Under the pieces are notes generated by a model, which worked only from the letters and a program-made list of their open reading frames with translations, was not told where the DNA came from and made no database searches. From Eubacterium maltosivorans (lineage in GTDB: Bacteria > Bacillota > Clostridia > Eubacteriales > Eubacteriaceae), in contig NZ_CP029487.1 of assembly GCF_002441855.2 (NCBI RefSeq), positions 2,542,001 through 2,606,000 of the forward strand: DNA of 64,000 nt, written 5' to 3'. Below are positions 33,498-46,562 of the stretch, one piece after another. Both the position numbers and the translations under genes were made by a program. Every line of letters begins with the position of its first letter. Positions within the stretch are counted from its first letter, which is position 1.

Positions 33498-34157
33498 TTA
33501 AGAGAGCAGTTTTCTATAAACCCCACTTTTTTCACAGATGTCCGCCAGACAGCAGCGTTCACAGTGCGGCTTCGTCCTGGCCGTACAAATTTCCCGCCCG
33601 TGGAGGACCAGGCGGTGGCAAAAGCTGTTGCCCTCTTCCGGCGGGATGAGCTTCCACAACGCGATCTCCACTTTTTTGGGGTCTTTGATATTTTCCACCA
33701 GCCCCATCCGGTTAACTAGACGAATGCAGTGCGTGTCGGTGACGATGGCCGGCTTGCCAAATACATCTCCCACGATCAGATTCGCACTTTTCCTTCCTAC
33801 GCCGGGTAGCTCCAGGAGCGCGTCAAAATCATCTGGCACGATCCCATTGTATTGATCCCGGAGGATTTTCATACAGGCGCTGATATCTCTGGCTTTGCTT
33901 TTACCAAGACCGCAGGGCCGCACAATGGCCTCGATTTCCTCAGGCTCTGCCTGAGCCAGGGCCGCTACATCCGGAAATTTTGCATAGAGCTCCTTAACCA
34001 CCACGTTGACGCGGGCATCCGTGCATTGAGCCGCCAGCCGCACGCTCACCAAAAGCCGCCAGGCTTCTTTCTGGTCATACTCCAAACTGCACTCCGCATC
34101 AGGGTATTCTTTTTTGAGCCGGTCGATTATTTCTAAAGCCCGTTTTTCTTTTGTCAT
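33498..34157 (-). CDS. nth: Endonuclease III
   Basis: A 219-residue DNA glycosylase/AP lyase that removes oxidised pyrimidines. The helix-hairpin-helix is LPGVGRKSANLIVGDVFG with the catalytic Lys, and the catalytic Asp is in IVTDTHCIRLVNRMG. The C-terminal [4Fe-4S] loop has CTARTKPHCERCCLADIC, the C-x6-C-x2-C-x5-C spacing. The ATG at 34157 has AAGGGG upstream; the longer frame to 34208 lacks a site. mutY, another HhH-GPD enzyme, lies at 37512 on the other strand. Confidence 0.95.
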   Translation of the reverse strand: MTKEKRALEIIDRLKKEYPDAECSLEYDQKEAWRLLVSVRLAAQCTDARVNVVVKELYAKFPDVAALAQAEPEEIEAIVRPCGLGKSKARDISACMKILRDQYNGIVPDDFDALLELPGVGRKSANLIVGDVFGKPAIVTDTHCIRLVNRMGLVENIKDPKKVEIALWKLIPPEEGNSFCHRLVLHGREICTARTKPHCERCCLADICEKSGVYRKLLS

Positions 34158-34323
34158 ATAAAGCCCCTTTCTTTTTATGCCTTGCTTAAAACTTATAGAT
34201 TTTTTCATAAGGCACTCATATTATAATGAATTGGTCTGTTCTTCCTTTGATTATATCAATATTTTGATAAATCACAAGACACAGACCTTCGCAAATCAAA
34301 AAAATTTAGCTTTTATATAAAAA

Positions 34324-34349
34324 AAGAGGCCGTAGTTCCACAGCCTCTT
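34324..34349 (-). terminator. Hairpin terminator downstream of an unassigned minus-strand transcript
   Basis: Stem AAGAGGC / GCCTCTT with a 12-base loop and A run on the left, thus oriented for a minus-strand transcript. The only candidate upstream is the 53-codon ORF at 34370-34531. Confidence 0.6.
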
Positions 34350-34369
34350 ACACGTTGTTTCCTTCCCCT

Positions 34370-34531
34370 CTACTCCACCGGATCGTGGCTTAAAAGAAAC
34401 AATGTCGTGATTTCCTCTGCATATCTTCCCTTCTCCCTCGGGCACCGTTCAGTAATTCCAAAACCTCGGAATATCTCGTTCCCAATCACCAAAATTAAGT
34501 ACAGCGATTGAATAAAAAAGGAAAATAGCAT
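34370..34531 (-). CDS. Possible 53-residue small ORF
   Basis: Not recognised. ATG at 34531 opens MLFSFFIQSLYLILVIGNEI, a hydrophobic N-terminus, then a charged part (RCPREKGRYAEEITTLFLLS) and a stop 21 bases before a terminator. A GAGGAG is about 20 bases upstream of the ATG, too far for a normal site. The whole 34350-34720 stretch could instead be an untranslated RNA. The evidence is weak. Confidence 0.25.
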   Translation of the reverse strand: MLFSFFIQSLYLILVIGNEIFRGFGITERCPREKGRYAEEITTLFLLSHDPVE

Positions 34532-34685
34532 ATAATTAACTTTGCGTTACTCCTCTTTTTCTTTTCAGGCTAATAGTTTTTTTCGTGCGTTATTTTTTCT
34601 TTTAGCGTAGTTTTTCGTTCTTCAAAAAAATTAACCCTTATAAAAATAAATTTTAGTGTAAAGTTCCCATTTTGAGCATAAAAAA

Positions 34686-34714
34686 ACTGGGTTTCAGAAT
34701 CTCTGAAATCCAGT
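34686..34714 (-). terminator. Terminator of the tRNA-Ser pair
   Basis: Stem ACTGGGTTTCAGA / TCTGAAATCCAGT with one G-U pair, 13 bases beyond the CCA end of the second tRNA, and six A at its left edge for the minus-strand U run. Confidence 0.85.
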
Positions 34715-34726
34715 ATTTATGCAGTC

Positions 34727-34818
34727 TGGCGGAGAAGGAGGGATTTGAACCCTCGCACCGCGTTAGCGGCCTATACCCTTAGCAGGGGCACCTCTTATAG
34801 CCACTTGAGTACTTCTCC
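34727..34818 (-). tRNA. tRNA-Ser (GCT)
   Basis: Class II tRNA with a long variable arm. Acceptor GGAGAAG / CTTCTCC, discriminator G and encoded CCA (34729-34727), T loop GGTTCAAATCC, anticodon loop CTGCTAA, so it reads AGC/AGU. Confidence 0.96.
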
Positions 34819-34878
34819 ACATTTAATTAATGTCAGCTAAAAAAGACTACGTTTTTTCACTGACCTATTCAGTTTTGA

Positions 34879-34967
34879 TGGCCGAGAGGGTGGGATTCGA
34901 ACCCACGTGGGCTTGCACCCTAACGGTTTTCAAGACCGCCCCGTTATGACCACTTCGGTACCTCTCG
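34879..34967 (-). tRNA. tRNA-Ser (TGA)
   Basis: Class II tRNA with a long variable arm. Acceptor CGAGAGG / CCTCTCG, discriminator G and encoded CCA (34881-34879), T loop GGTTCGAATCC, anticodon loop CTTGAAA with anticodon TGA. First gene of the pair, 60 bases before tRNA-Ser (GCT). Confidence 0.96.
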
Positions 34968-34985
34968 ACTCGAAATGCAAGATTA

Positions 34986-35014
34986 ATTATAACAGGGGCT
35001 AAGGCCCCTGTCAA
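34986..35014 (-). promoter_or_regulatory. Perfect consensus promoter for the tRNA-Ser pair
   Basis: On the minus strand TTGACA, 17 bases and TATAAT, all exact. The spacer holds an inverted repeat (ACAGGGGC-TAAG-GCCCCTGT, 34992-35011) that reaches into the -35, so it may double as the ilvE terminator hairpin. Transcription would begin about 10 bases before the first tRNA. Confidence 0.85.
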
Positions 35015-35059
35015 CCATTTTTTTCGTGATTTTTACTGGTTTTTTTTATGTTTTCCTAT

Positions 35060-36121
35060 TTAGAGTTTAACTATCCAGCCCAGATCATCTTCAACAGTTC
35101 CGGTCTGCATTCCGAACAGGGTATCGTAAATTTTCTGAGTGTATTCGCCGATTTCACCGTTATTAAAGCTCATATCCTCACCCTGGTATTCCAAGCCGCC
35201 AATCGGTGACACAACAGCCGCTGTTCCGGTTCCAAACACTTCTTCAATCTGGCCCTTATGATACATATCTACAAACTCGTCAATGGTAATACGTCGTTCG
35301 ATAACTTCCTCACCCCATGAGCGCAGAAGCTCAATAACACTTTTACGAGTAATTCCCGGAAGGATAGTTCCGTGAAGCTCCGGCGTGATAAATTTACCAT
35401 CTACTTTAAAGAAGATATTGCTCGTACCTACTTCTTCAATGTATTTACGTTCCGCGCCATCAAGCCAGAGAATCTGTTCAAATCCTTCATCATGGGCTTT
35501 TTCCTGTGCTGCCAGACCGCCTGCGTAGTTACCGCCGCATTTAGCCTCGCCTGTACCACCCACAACGGTTCTTGAGTAGATATCTTCCACATGCATTCTC
35601 GCAGGCTGCAGGCCTGTCGCGTAATATGCGCCTACCGGGCTCAAAATAATAATAAATTTATAATGAAGACTGGTGCGAACGCCGATAAACGGATCTGTTG
35701 CAAAGACAAAAGGACGAATATACAGAGAGGTTCCCGGTGCGTGAGGCACCCAGTCCTGGTCAAGGGCGACAAGCTGCTTTAAGGCATCAAATACAAATTC
35801 TTCATCGATCTGAGGAATACACATCCGGGCATTTGAACGGTTCATACGCGCAAAATTTTCCATAGGTCTAAAAAACTGGATATCTCCCTCTGGCGTTTTA
35901 TAGGCTTTCATTCCTTCGAAAACTTCCTGAGCATAATGCAGCACCATTGCCGCTGGCGAAAGCTCTATCGGGCCATATGGGACGATTTTGGCATCATGCC
36001 AGCCTTTACCTTCTGTGTAATCCATGATAAACATATGATCTGTAAATTCAGTGCCAAAAACCAGGTTGTTTTCATCCGGCTTTGGTTTTAACTGTGTTCT
36101 TTTAGTAATTGTGATTTCCAT
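35060..36121 (-). CDS. ilvE: Branched-chain amino acid aminotransferase
   Basis: A 353-residue fold-type IV PLP enzyme for the last step of Leu, Ile and Val synthesis (2-oxoacid + glutamate). Motifs: LHYAQEVFEGMKAY, Arg-binding FRPMENFARMNRS, PLP Lys in GTGEAKCGGNYAGGL, EEVGTSNIFF and LPGITRKSVIELL; C-terminal EVFGTGTAAVVSP. Size fits the longer (about 350 residues) BCAT class. It appears monocistronic. A GTATACA-N5-TGTATAC repeat at 36164-36182 overlaps its probable promoter region. Confidence 0.95.
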   Translation of the reverse strand: MEITITKRTQLKPKPDENNLVFGTEFTDHMFIMDYTEGKGWHDAKIVPYGPIELSPAAMVLHYAQEVFEGMKAYKTPEGDIQFFRPMENFARMNRSNARMCIPQIDEEFVFDALKQLVALDQDWVPHAPGTSLYIRPFVFATDPFIGVRTSLHYKFIIILSPVGAYYATGLQPARMHVEDIYSRTVVGGTGEAKCGGNYAGGLAAQEKAHDEGFEQILWLDGAERKYIEEVGTSNIFFKVDGKFITPELHGTILPGITRKSVIELLRSWGEEVIERRITIDEFVDMYHKGQIEEVFGTGTAAVVSPIGGLEYQGEDMSFNNGEIGEYTQKIYDTLFGMQTGTVEDDLGWIVKL

Positions 36122-36163
36122 AATTCTTCCACTCCAATCTTTTTAAAAACACTCTGATATATA

Positions 36164-36182
36164 GTATACATTCATTGTATAC
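36164..36182. promoter_or_regulatory. Inverted repeat upstream of ilvE, candidate operator
   Basis: GTATACA-TTCAT-TGTATAC, a perfect 7-bp-arm repeat, 43 bases upstream of the ilvE start codon in the expected promoter position. The binding protein is not known. Confidence 0.4.
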
Positions 36183-36204
36183 AAAGAACAAGTGCTAAAA
36201 TAAA

Positions 36205-36228
36205 AAAAAGGGCAAATTTGCCCTTTTT
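36205..36228 (-). terminator. Terminator after the G5/SleB-like gene
   Basis: A self-complementary block, GGGCAAATTTGCCC flanked by A and T runs, about 30 bases beyond the stop of the cell-wall hydrolase gene. Confidence 0.8.
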
Positions 36229-36257
36229 ATATGTATTTTTAATTGTACACGATGAAT

Positions 36258-37370
36258 TTAGAAGTACCAGTTCCCTGCAATGCATACAGAACCGCTGGTC
36301 TGATAACTTCTGAAGCTTGTAAAATTGTGGCTGCGGATGCCGCCTTCCATACAGTCTGTAACAGCCTGCTGTACAGCTGCCGGAGCATTACCAAGATACT
36401 GGGTATAATAACCGTCAAGGTAAGAAGCGAACTGACCAGGTGCCGTTAATACACTTACAGCATCCGGTCCCCAACCTGCGTCGACACGGTTCATAACACA
36501 GGAGATAACCCCCATTGCTCCTTCATAGGAAGTACCGCCCTCATGTGCAACAATCGCACAGATCAAATCAAAATCACTGCCTGCAGACTGAGTCGCATTT
36601 CCAGCACTCGGACTTGGGCTTGAAGCAAGACTTTCAGGAACAGCTTTCTTTGTTCCAACTTCCACGACTTCTTTAACTGGTTCAACCTTTGTATTCGTGG
36701 AAATATTTTCGCGTTTTACTTCCACGCCGTCCTGATAGGTTACTTTATCAACAAAATCAGCTTTTCCAACGACACCTTGCGTTACAACATTGCGTGTGCC
36801 TTCTTCAAGCTCTGCATTTTCTTTTTCTTCAGTTTCAAAAGGAATATCCTTTTCGCCAGCTTCTTCCTTTACTTCGATACGAGCAATGGTTACATTTGAA
36901 ACATCAGTCGTTAACGCGGTTGAAGGCGCTGGTGTCACAATATCATCATCGTCGTACTGAATGTTATTATCATTCAACAGGTCACCTACTGTTTCAGCAG
37001 CCGATTTATAATCAACCGTCTTTCCATCAACCTTGATCTGGCCAACAGCATTTTTCTTTACTGTAACGGTATCTACATCTTTAACCTTTTTATCCGGATC
37101 AACGCTAATTGTATATTCTTCACTTACCGGATACCCCTGATCCTGAAGAACTTCTTCCACAGATTTTTGCAGCTGCGCATTGATAACTTCTGTCTTAACA
37201 GCGTCGGCTGCAGTCGCTTTATTTTCGTCTAAAACAAGTTCGACATCCTTAGTCGCATTAAACGCACAGGTTACGCCAATAATAACAACCAGAACAAACA
37301 AACCAGAAATAATTGCCGTTTCCTTTTTATACCTCTTTAAAAATCTCTTAACTAATGTTAACTTATTCAA
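36258..37370 (-). CDS. Cell-wall hydrolase: DUF348/G5 and SleB-like domains
   Basis: A 370-residue exported protein. One N-terminal membrane helix (residues 17-38; IISGLFVLVVIIGVTCAF) anchors it. Next come ubiquitin-like DUF348 repeats (TVTVKKNAVGQIKVDGKTV) and a G5 domain near 180-245 (EIPF-like KDIPFETEEKENAELEEGTR, VVTQGVVGKAD). The C-terminal 100 residues match the SleB/CwlJ hydrolase_2 fold: LICAIVAHEGGTSYEGAMGV, with Glu of AHEGG as likely catalytic acid, VMNRVDAGWG and APGQFASY. It is like RpfB/YabE in layout, but with a different catalytic domain. Expected to cut peptidoglycan during growth or spore germination. Confidence 0.82.
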   Translation of the reverse strand: MNKLTLVKRFLKRYKKETAIISGLFVLVVIIGVTCAFNATKDVELVLDENKATAADAVKTEVINAQLQKSVEEVLQDQGYPVSEEYTISVDPDKKVKDVDTVTVKKNAVGQIKVDGKTVDYKSAAETVGDLLNDNNIQYDDDDIVTPAPSTALTTDVSNVTIARIEVKEEAGEKDIPFETEEKENAELEEGTRNVVTQGVVGKADFVDKVTYQDGVEVKRENISTNTKVEPVKEVVEVGTKKAVPESLASSPSPSAGNATQSAGSDFDLICAIVAHEGGTSYEGAMGVISCVMNRVDAGWGPDAVSVLTAPGQFASYLDGYYTQYLGNAPAAVQQAVTDCMEGGIRSHNFTSFRSYQTSGSVCIAGNWYF

Positions 37371-37511
37371 ATCGTGTACCCCTTTTTTACTTGTTTTACA
37401 AATTCATAGTATAGTTTACAAGTTCGTTACAAAATAAATTTTAACAAGATTTTAGATATTTGTCAAGTTTTTTAAGCATTTATGCTATAATAATGGCTAT
37501 TGGAGGATAAT

Positions 37512-38600
37512 ATGACGAAAAATATTTTAAATTTTCATAAAGAAACTGCACGTATTTTTGCCGAAAATCTTTTACAATGGTTTTACAAGTCAAAACGTGC
37601 CTTGCCTTTTCGCGAGACCAAAAACCCCTATAATATCTGGATCTCGGAAATTATGGCTCAACAAACCCAGATTGATACACTTATTCCCTATTATCATCGT
37701 TTTGTTGAGGCTTTTCCGGACGTAACAGCTCTGGCAACTGCGCCTGAGGATAAAGTTTTAAAGCTCTGGGAAGGACTAGGCTATTATTCCAGAGCGAAAA
37801 ATCTTCATAAGGCAGCTAAAATAATCCATGAAGAATATGACGGTATTTTTCCAGATCATTACGACGCGCTCATTAAGCTCCCCGGCATCGGGCCGTATAC
37901 CGGCGGTGCCATCGCCAGCATTGCTTTTAAAGAAAAAGTACCTGCTATTGACGGAAATGTCCTGCGTGTCATTTCACGCTTTAACAACTATAGCGGTGAC
38001 ATCGCTGATGTCAAAGTAAAAAAAGCCATTACTGACTGGGTCGCTCAGGCTATACCAGATGCTCCCGGCGATTTTAACGAAGGCCTCATGGAACTCGGCG
38101 CTCTGGTTTGTACCCCAACCAACCCAAAGTGCATGATTTGCCCAGAGAGGGATATCTGTGAAGCCTTTAAAGAAGGAATGACGAATCAATTACCCATAAA
38201 ATCAAAAAAACAGCGTCAGAAAAAGCTTGAAATGGAAGTTGGGATTATCGATATGGGCGGTGCCCTTTATCTTGTTCAACGTCCAGAAAAAGGACTTCTC
38301 TCCGGCTTGTGGAGTTTCCCTATTATAGAGGAAGAAAAAACTAAGCCTGGTAACGCTATCCGTCAAACTTTAAAAACCGTTTTTCCTGATCTACCCGAAG
38401 GGAAAGTTATTGGCAACAGCAAGCATGTTTTCAGCCATGTTATTTGGAATATGACTGTCTATTATTTTGAAATTGATCCTGTGATGGCTGCTGAAGCACC
38501 AGAAAAATATGGCGATGCCCAAGCCGCCTTTAAAGACCGTGAACAACTGGCTGCGGTGGCATTGCCAACGGCATTCTCTAAATTATTAGCGTTGCTTTAA
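37512..38600 (+). CDS. mutY: A/G-specific adenine glycosylase
   Basis: A 362-residue glycosylase removing A opposite 8-oxoG. HhH motif LPGIGPYTGGAIASIAF, catalytic Asp in VPAIDGNVLRVISR, [4Fe-4S] cluster CTPTNPKCMICPERDIC, and a C-terminal NUDIX-like 8-oxoG recognition domain from about residue 235 (GIIDMGGALYLVQRPEKGLLSGLWSFP in outline). GGAGG lies 5 bases before the ATG at 37512; a TTG four codons earlier is the longer reading but is not needed. Confidence 0.95.
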   Translation: MTKNILNFHKETARIFAENLLQWFYKSKRALPFRETKNPYNIWISEIMAQQTQIDTLIPYYHRFVEAFPDVTALATAPEDKVLKLWEGLGYYSRAKNLHKAAKIIHEEYDGIFPDHYDALIKLPGIGPYTGGAIASIAFKEKVPAIDGNVLRVISRFNNYSGDIADVKVKKAITDWVAQAIPDAPGDFNEGLMELGALVCTPTNPKCMICPERDICEAFKEGMTNQLPIKSKKQRQKKLEMEVGIIDMGGALYLVQRPEKGLLSGLWSFPIIEEEKTKPGNAIRQTLKTVFPDLPEGKVIGNSKHVFSHVIWNMTVYYFEIDPVMAAEAPEKYGDAQAAFKDREQLAAVALPTAFSKLLALL

Positions 38601-38614
38601 AAAGAAAAAGCATC

Positions 38615-38783
38615 ACAAGGCACTTTGCAAGCAGGCTTGCACGAGTATTGGAAGGCTTGCGGGCTGTGGCGCCGCGCACTTCCGTGTCCTACGGACACTC
38701 CAGTCGGGGGCTGCGCCCCATAAAAAAAGGATGGTGAGTGGCCCTTTGCAAGTACACTTGCACGGGCCACTCACCATCCTTTT
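38615..38783. terminator. Repeat-rich GC block with long terminator hairpin
   Basis: At 38725-38783 a perfect 20-bp stem (AAAAGGATGGTGAGTGGCCC and complement) encloses a second 7-bp stem (TGCAAGT/ACTTGCA). It separates mutY from the convergent rRNA operon and can end both transcripts. Left of it, 38615-38720 is unusually GC-rich and contains a similar ACTTTGCAAG-CTTGCAC unit. Confidence 0.8.
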
Positions 38784-38814
38784 CTTGCGCGGCTTAAGCT
38801 TGAACGCAAAAAGA

Positions 38815-38930
38815 CCCCGCGATGTCCTATCCTCCCAGGCAGTTGCCCACCAAGTACTTTCAGCGCTGAAGGACTTTACTTCTGTGTTCGGTATGTTAAC
38901 AGGTGTTTCCCCTTCGCCATCATCACGAGA
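38815..38930 (-). rRNA. rrf: 5S rRNA (distal copy)
   Basis: About 116 bases. Helix I pairs 5' CTCGTGATG with 3' CATCGCGGG; the inner sequence has the conserved CCGAACACAGAAG and TGGGAGGATAGG-like segments. Last gene of the 16S-23S-5S set. End positions estimated within a few bases. Confidence 0.93.
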
Positions 38931-39143
38931 TCAATCTTGTGTTTTTATTCAGTTATAAGGATCGTATTTTTCAAAACAAAGCTTCCTATCTGTTCAAGAT
39001 GCTTTTCTTTGAAAAATGCGTTCGCTTTTGTACCTTTGCTTCGCTTGCGCTCAGCTGCATACCAAAGCCTTTCATGCTTTGGACAAAAGTGTTGGTCACT
39101 CAAAACAACATAAAGGAAAAGAGTTTTTCAAAATGTCTTGATG

Positions 39144-43734
<4,591 letters not shown>

Positions 43735-44160
43735 AAGTTTATCGTTTGCCTTTCGGCTTCTTGATCTGGTTCATGTGATGATTTTTTTGAAGTGTTCATC
43801 GCACTTGCGTTTTTTATCCTTTGCTGATTTCCATCAGCTGGAATTTCAGGTTTTATGGTACTATTCTCTTTTCTATGACCCTTTTTCCAAAATATATTTC
43901 TTTTCGGAAAATTATATGTTTTCCCGCAAGTACTTTTCTCGCGAGAGAACTTTTATAGTATACCATCAAGCACCTTCGTCTGTCAAGCATTTTCTGAAAT
44001 TTATTTTTAAATTTCATTTTGTCGAAACTTTAAAAGCGTTGTGGCTGCTGCTCTCTCAAGACAGCTTAATTATTATAGCGCTCGTCGCTCTTACTGTCAA
44101 GCACTTTTTTAATCTTTTTTACATCTTTTATTTTCATTGAAAATAAAAGGCATAAAAAAG
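43735..44160 (-). promoter_or_regulatory. 16S leader with two strong promoters
   Basis: On the minus strand, P1 is TTGACA (44100-44095), 17 bases, TATAAT (44077-44072), all exact. P2 is TTGACA (43986-43981), 18 bases, TATACT (43962-43957). Both are preceded by TGCTTGACA in an A-rich context. An 11-bp A/T stem at 44125-44149 may terminate the proximal 5S transcript. The rest is the leader RNA. Confidence 0.75.
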
Positions 44161-44276
44161 CCCCGCGATGTCCTATCCTCCCAGGCAGTTGCCCGCCAAG
44201 TACTTTCAGCGCTAAAGGGCTTTACTTCTGTGTTCGGTATGTAAACAGGTGTTTCCCCTTTGCCATCATCACGAGA
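44161..44276 (-). rRNA. rrf: 5S rRNA (additional copy upstream of 16S)
   Basis: A second complete 5S gene, a few base changes from the distal copy (for example CCCGCCAAG for CCCACCAAG, and GCTAAAGGGC for GCTGAAGGAC). It has its own promoter and lies about 430 bases upstream of 16S on the same strand. Confidence 0.92.
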
Positions 44277-44284
44277 CTTTTATT

Positions 44285-44313
44285 ATTATAGTTTTATAAT
44301 ACGCTTTTGTCAA
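44285..44313 (-). promoter_or_regulatory. Consensus promoter of the additional 5S gene
   Basis: Exact TTGACA (44313-44308), 17-base spacer and exact TATAAT (44290-44285) on the minus strand, with AAGTGC before the -35 as in the 16S P1 promoter. The -10 ends 9 bases before the 5S 5' end. Confidence 0.8.
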
Positions 44314-44335
44314 GCACTTTTTTTGTTTTTTCAAT

Positions 44336-45028
44336 TTATATTTTAAAACGATAACCTGCTCCCCAAACGGTCTCGATATAATGCGGCTCACGGTTGTCTA
44401 TTTCAATTTTTTCGCGAAGCCGGTTCACATGAACGGTGACTGTCGTGGTATCTCCCACTGCATCCAGTCCCCACACTCTCTCAAACAAAGTTTCTTTATT
44501 AAAAACAATGTTGGGATTTTCTGCCATAAACAAAAGAAGATCAAATTCCCTGTTAGTCAGGGTTACTTCCTTTTCTCTAAGATAAACCCTTCTGGCGTCC
44601 TTATCAATTTGAAGGCGGTTTATTTCTATTATATGGTGCCGCTCTCTTTTTTCCTGGCTGGTCAGCCGCTCAAACCTGGCAATATGCGCCTTAACACGGG
44701 CTACCAGCTCCGCAGGGCTGAAAGGTTTGACCATATAGTCATCAGCGCCTAAACCGAGTCCTCTTACTTTATCGACATCATCTCTTTTGGCTGAGACCAT
44801 TATAATCGGAGTTTCCTTTTCTTCACGGATGCTCCTGCAAATTGTAAAGCCGTCTATACCAGGCAGCATTAAATCCAATACAATCAAATCAAAGTCATCA
44901 TTCACAGCAGATGAAAGTCCGGTGCCGCCATCGGCCGCAAGTTCTACCCGGAAACCGTTAATTTCCAGGTAGTCTCGTTCCAGCTCTGCGATTTTCAGAT
45001 CGTCTTCTATAATCAGAATTTTTTTCAT
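44336..45028 (-). CDS. OmpR/PhoB-type response regulator
   Basis: A 230-residue two-component regulator. Receiver domain with acidic pocket EDD (8-10 region), phospho-acceptor Asp in LIVLDLMLPGIDG, conserved VSAKRDD and Lys in DDYMVKPFSP. The C-terminal winged helix has LTNREFDLLLFMAENPNIVF and TVTVHVNRLREKIE. It directly follows the histidine kinase gene (1-base gap), so the two are co-translated partners. The regulon is unknown. Confidence 0.95.
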   Translation of the reverse strand: MKKILIIEDDLKIAELERDYLEINGFRVELAADGGTGLSSAVNDDFDLIVLDLMLPGIDGFTICRSIREEKETPIIMVSAKRDDVDKVRGLGLGADDYMVKPFSPAELVARVKAHIARFERLTSQEKRERHHIIEINRLQIDKDARRVYLREKEVTLTNREFDLLLFMAENPNIVFNKETLFERVWGLDAVGDTTTVTVHVNRLREKIEIDNREPHYIETVWGAGYRFKI

Positions 45029-45029
45029 T

Positions 45030-46544
45030 TTAATCCTCCGCTATCGGCAGCACTATAACTATCGCCAGCCCACCCAGTTTTGAAGCCTCTGCATAGATTC
45101 TCCCGCTAAAGCCCTCAATAATCTCACGGGCAACAGAAAGCCCTAACCCGCTGCCTTTTTTCAAGCTGCTTCTGGCAGGATCTGTCCGATAAAAGCTGTC
45201 AAAAATTTTTTCGAGCGCTTCCTGCTCCACGCCTGGTCCGTTATCTTCAAAGCGCAGCACCACTTTTTCTGCTTCTTCGGCCAGGGTTATTGTTATTTTC
45301 ACATTTTTTTCTTCGGCGTATTTGAGACTGTTTTCAAGTAAATTCCAGAGCACCCGCCCAAACTGTGTCTGGTCAATACTCACAAACTTTTTGTCTTTTA
45401 GCTGATTATCCAATTGAATCTCCACTGAACGTCCCTGTATCTTTAAACCTGCCTCTGCACAAAAATCTGTAAGATACGCTTTTATCGGGATACTTTCCAT
45501 TTGAAAATCCATTTTACCCATATCCAGCTTAGAAAACAGAAAGAGATTATCTACAAGCCCCTCCATATCACAGGCAGTATCGTAAATGGTTCGCAGATAA
45601 TGCTTTTGCTTTTCCGGGGTGTTGGCTACACCGTCCAAAAGACCTCCGGCATACCCTTTAATGGAGGTAAGCGGCGTTGACAGGTCGTGGGATATTCCTG
45701 CAATCAATTCTTTTCTGGAGCTCTCATAACGCTGCTGCAGCTCAACGGACTCCTTAAGGCGAATCCGCATTTCTTCAAAATCATCACACACTTCGCCAAG
45801 CTCATCTTTACTGTAGACCTCTACCGGATGGTCCAGTACGCCGTCTCGAATCTCCCGGGCGCCGTCTCGGATACTTTTAATGGGATAGATCATGGTTTTG
45901 TAAAGCTTCCCCGCCAATACCAGTCCAGTCAGCACTACGATGACCACCGCAATACCCGCGACCACTGCCGCGCTGATTTTAATGATGAGCTTGATCTTAT
46001 CCCAGTTATCCCAGATCGCGTATGAGGAGCTTTCTTCAAAATCCATCTCACTGCTGACAACGAGCAGACGTATTTTCTCACCAGTCTGGTTGGTAACTGG
46101 CATGAGGTACACGAGTCCCCGGTCATTCCGAAGAAACAACGGCTGATTTTCGAGATCTGTAGCCCCTGCGATTTCCCTGGCCTCCGTCTCGATTTCATCG
46201 ACGGTGACACCATCGGTGAGATAAGGCAGCTCTCCCCCGGTTACAGCGATTGATGCTCCAAGCTTTTCCAAAGCATTCGTCAAAGCGGTCAGATCGTTCC
46301 CATCCTCTTTATCCTTTCCTGAAATTTTCTCACACATGGAATCAAAGGCCAGCTGTAACTGATAGGTCGACACAGTGCCGTCTACCTTAAACAGCATATT
46401 GGCCTGGTTTTCCGGAAGCATGATCATCAGAAGACCAAACACTGTACCGCCGATAATGATCAGAATTAAAACAACCGGAATGACAATCATCATTATATTG
46501 GAGAGAATCAGCTTTTTTCGTATGGACCAGTCTCTCAGCCCCAT
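45030..46544 (-). CDS. Sensor histidine kinase
   Basis: A 504-residue membrane kinase. Membrane helices near residues 17-40 and 188-212 bracket an extracytoplasmic sensor region of about 150 residues. HAMP follows (YPIKSIRDGAREI ... ELGEVCDDFEEM). The phospho-acceptor His is in GISHDLSTPLTSIKGYAGG. ATP-binding boxes are N (LWNLLENSLKYA), G1 (FEDNGPGVEQ), F (IFDSFYRTDPA) and G2 (GSGLGLSVAREI). It is upstream of its response regulator. The signal is unknown. Confidence 0.94.
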   Translation of the reverse strand: MGLRDWSIRKKLILSNIMMIVIPVVLILIIIGGTVFGLLMIMLPENQANMLFKVDGTVSTYQLQLAFDSMCEKISGKDKEDGNDLTALTNALEKLGASIAVTGGELPYLTDGVTVDEIETEAREIAGATDLENQPLFLRNDRGLVYLMPVTNQTGEKIRLLVVSSEMDFEESSSYAIWDNWDKIKLIIKISAAVVAGIAVVIVVLTGLVLAGKLYKTMIYPIKSIRDGAREIRDGVLDHPVEVYSKDELGEVCDDFEEMRIRLKESVELQQRYESSRKELIAGISHDLSTPLTSIKGYAGGLLDGVANTPEKQKHYLRTIYDTACDMEGLVDNLFLFSKLDMGKMDFQMESIPIKAYLTDFCAEAGLKIQGRSVEIQLDNQLKDKKFVSIDQTQFGRVLWNLLENSLKYAEEKNVKITITLAEEAEKVVLRFEDNGPGVEQEALEKIFDSFYRTDPARSSLKKGSGLGLSVAREIIEGFSGRIYAEASKLGGLAIVIVLPIAED

Positions 46545-46562
46545 GCTCTGCCTCCTTAATTT

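Noticed and set aside
38615-38783. Mobile repeat or attachment site beside the rRNA operon
   Set aside because: The block has repeated TGCAAG/CTTGCA units, but these are explained by nested terminator hairpins; no direct repeats flank it.
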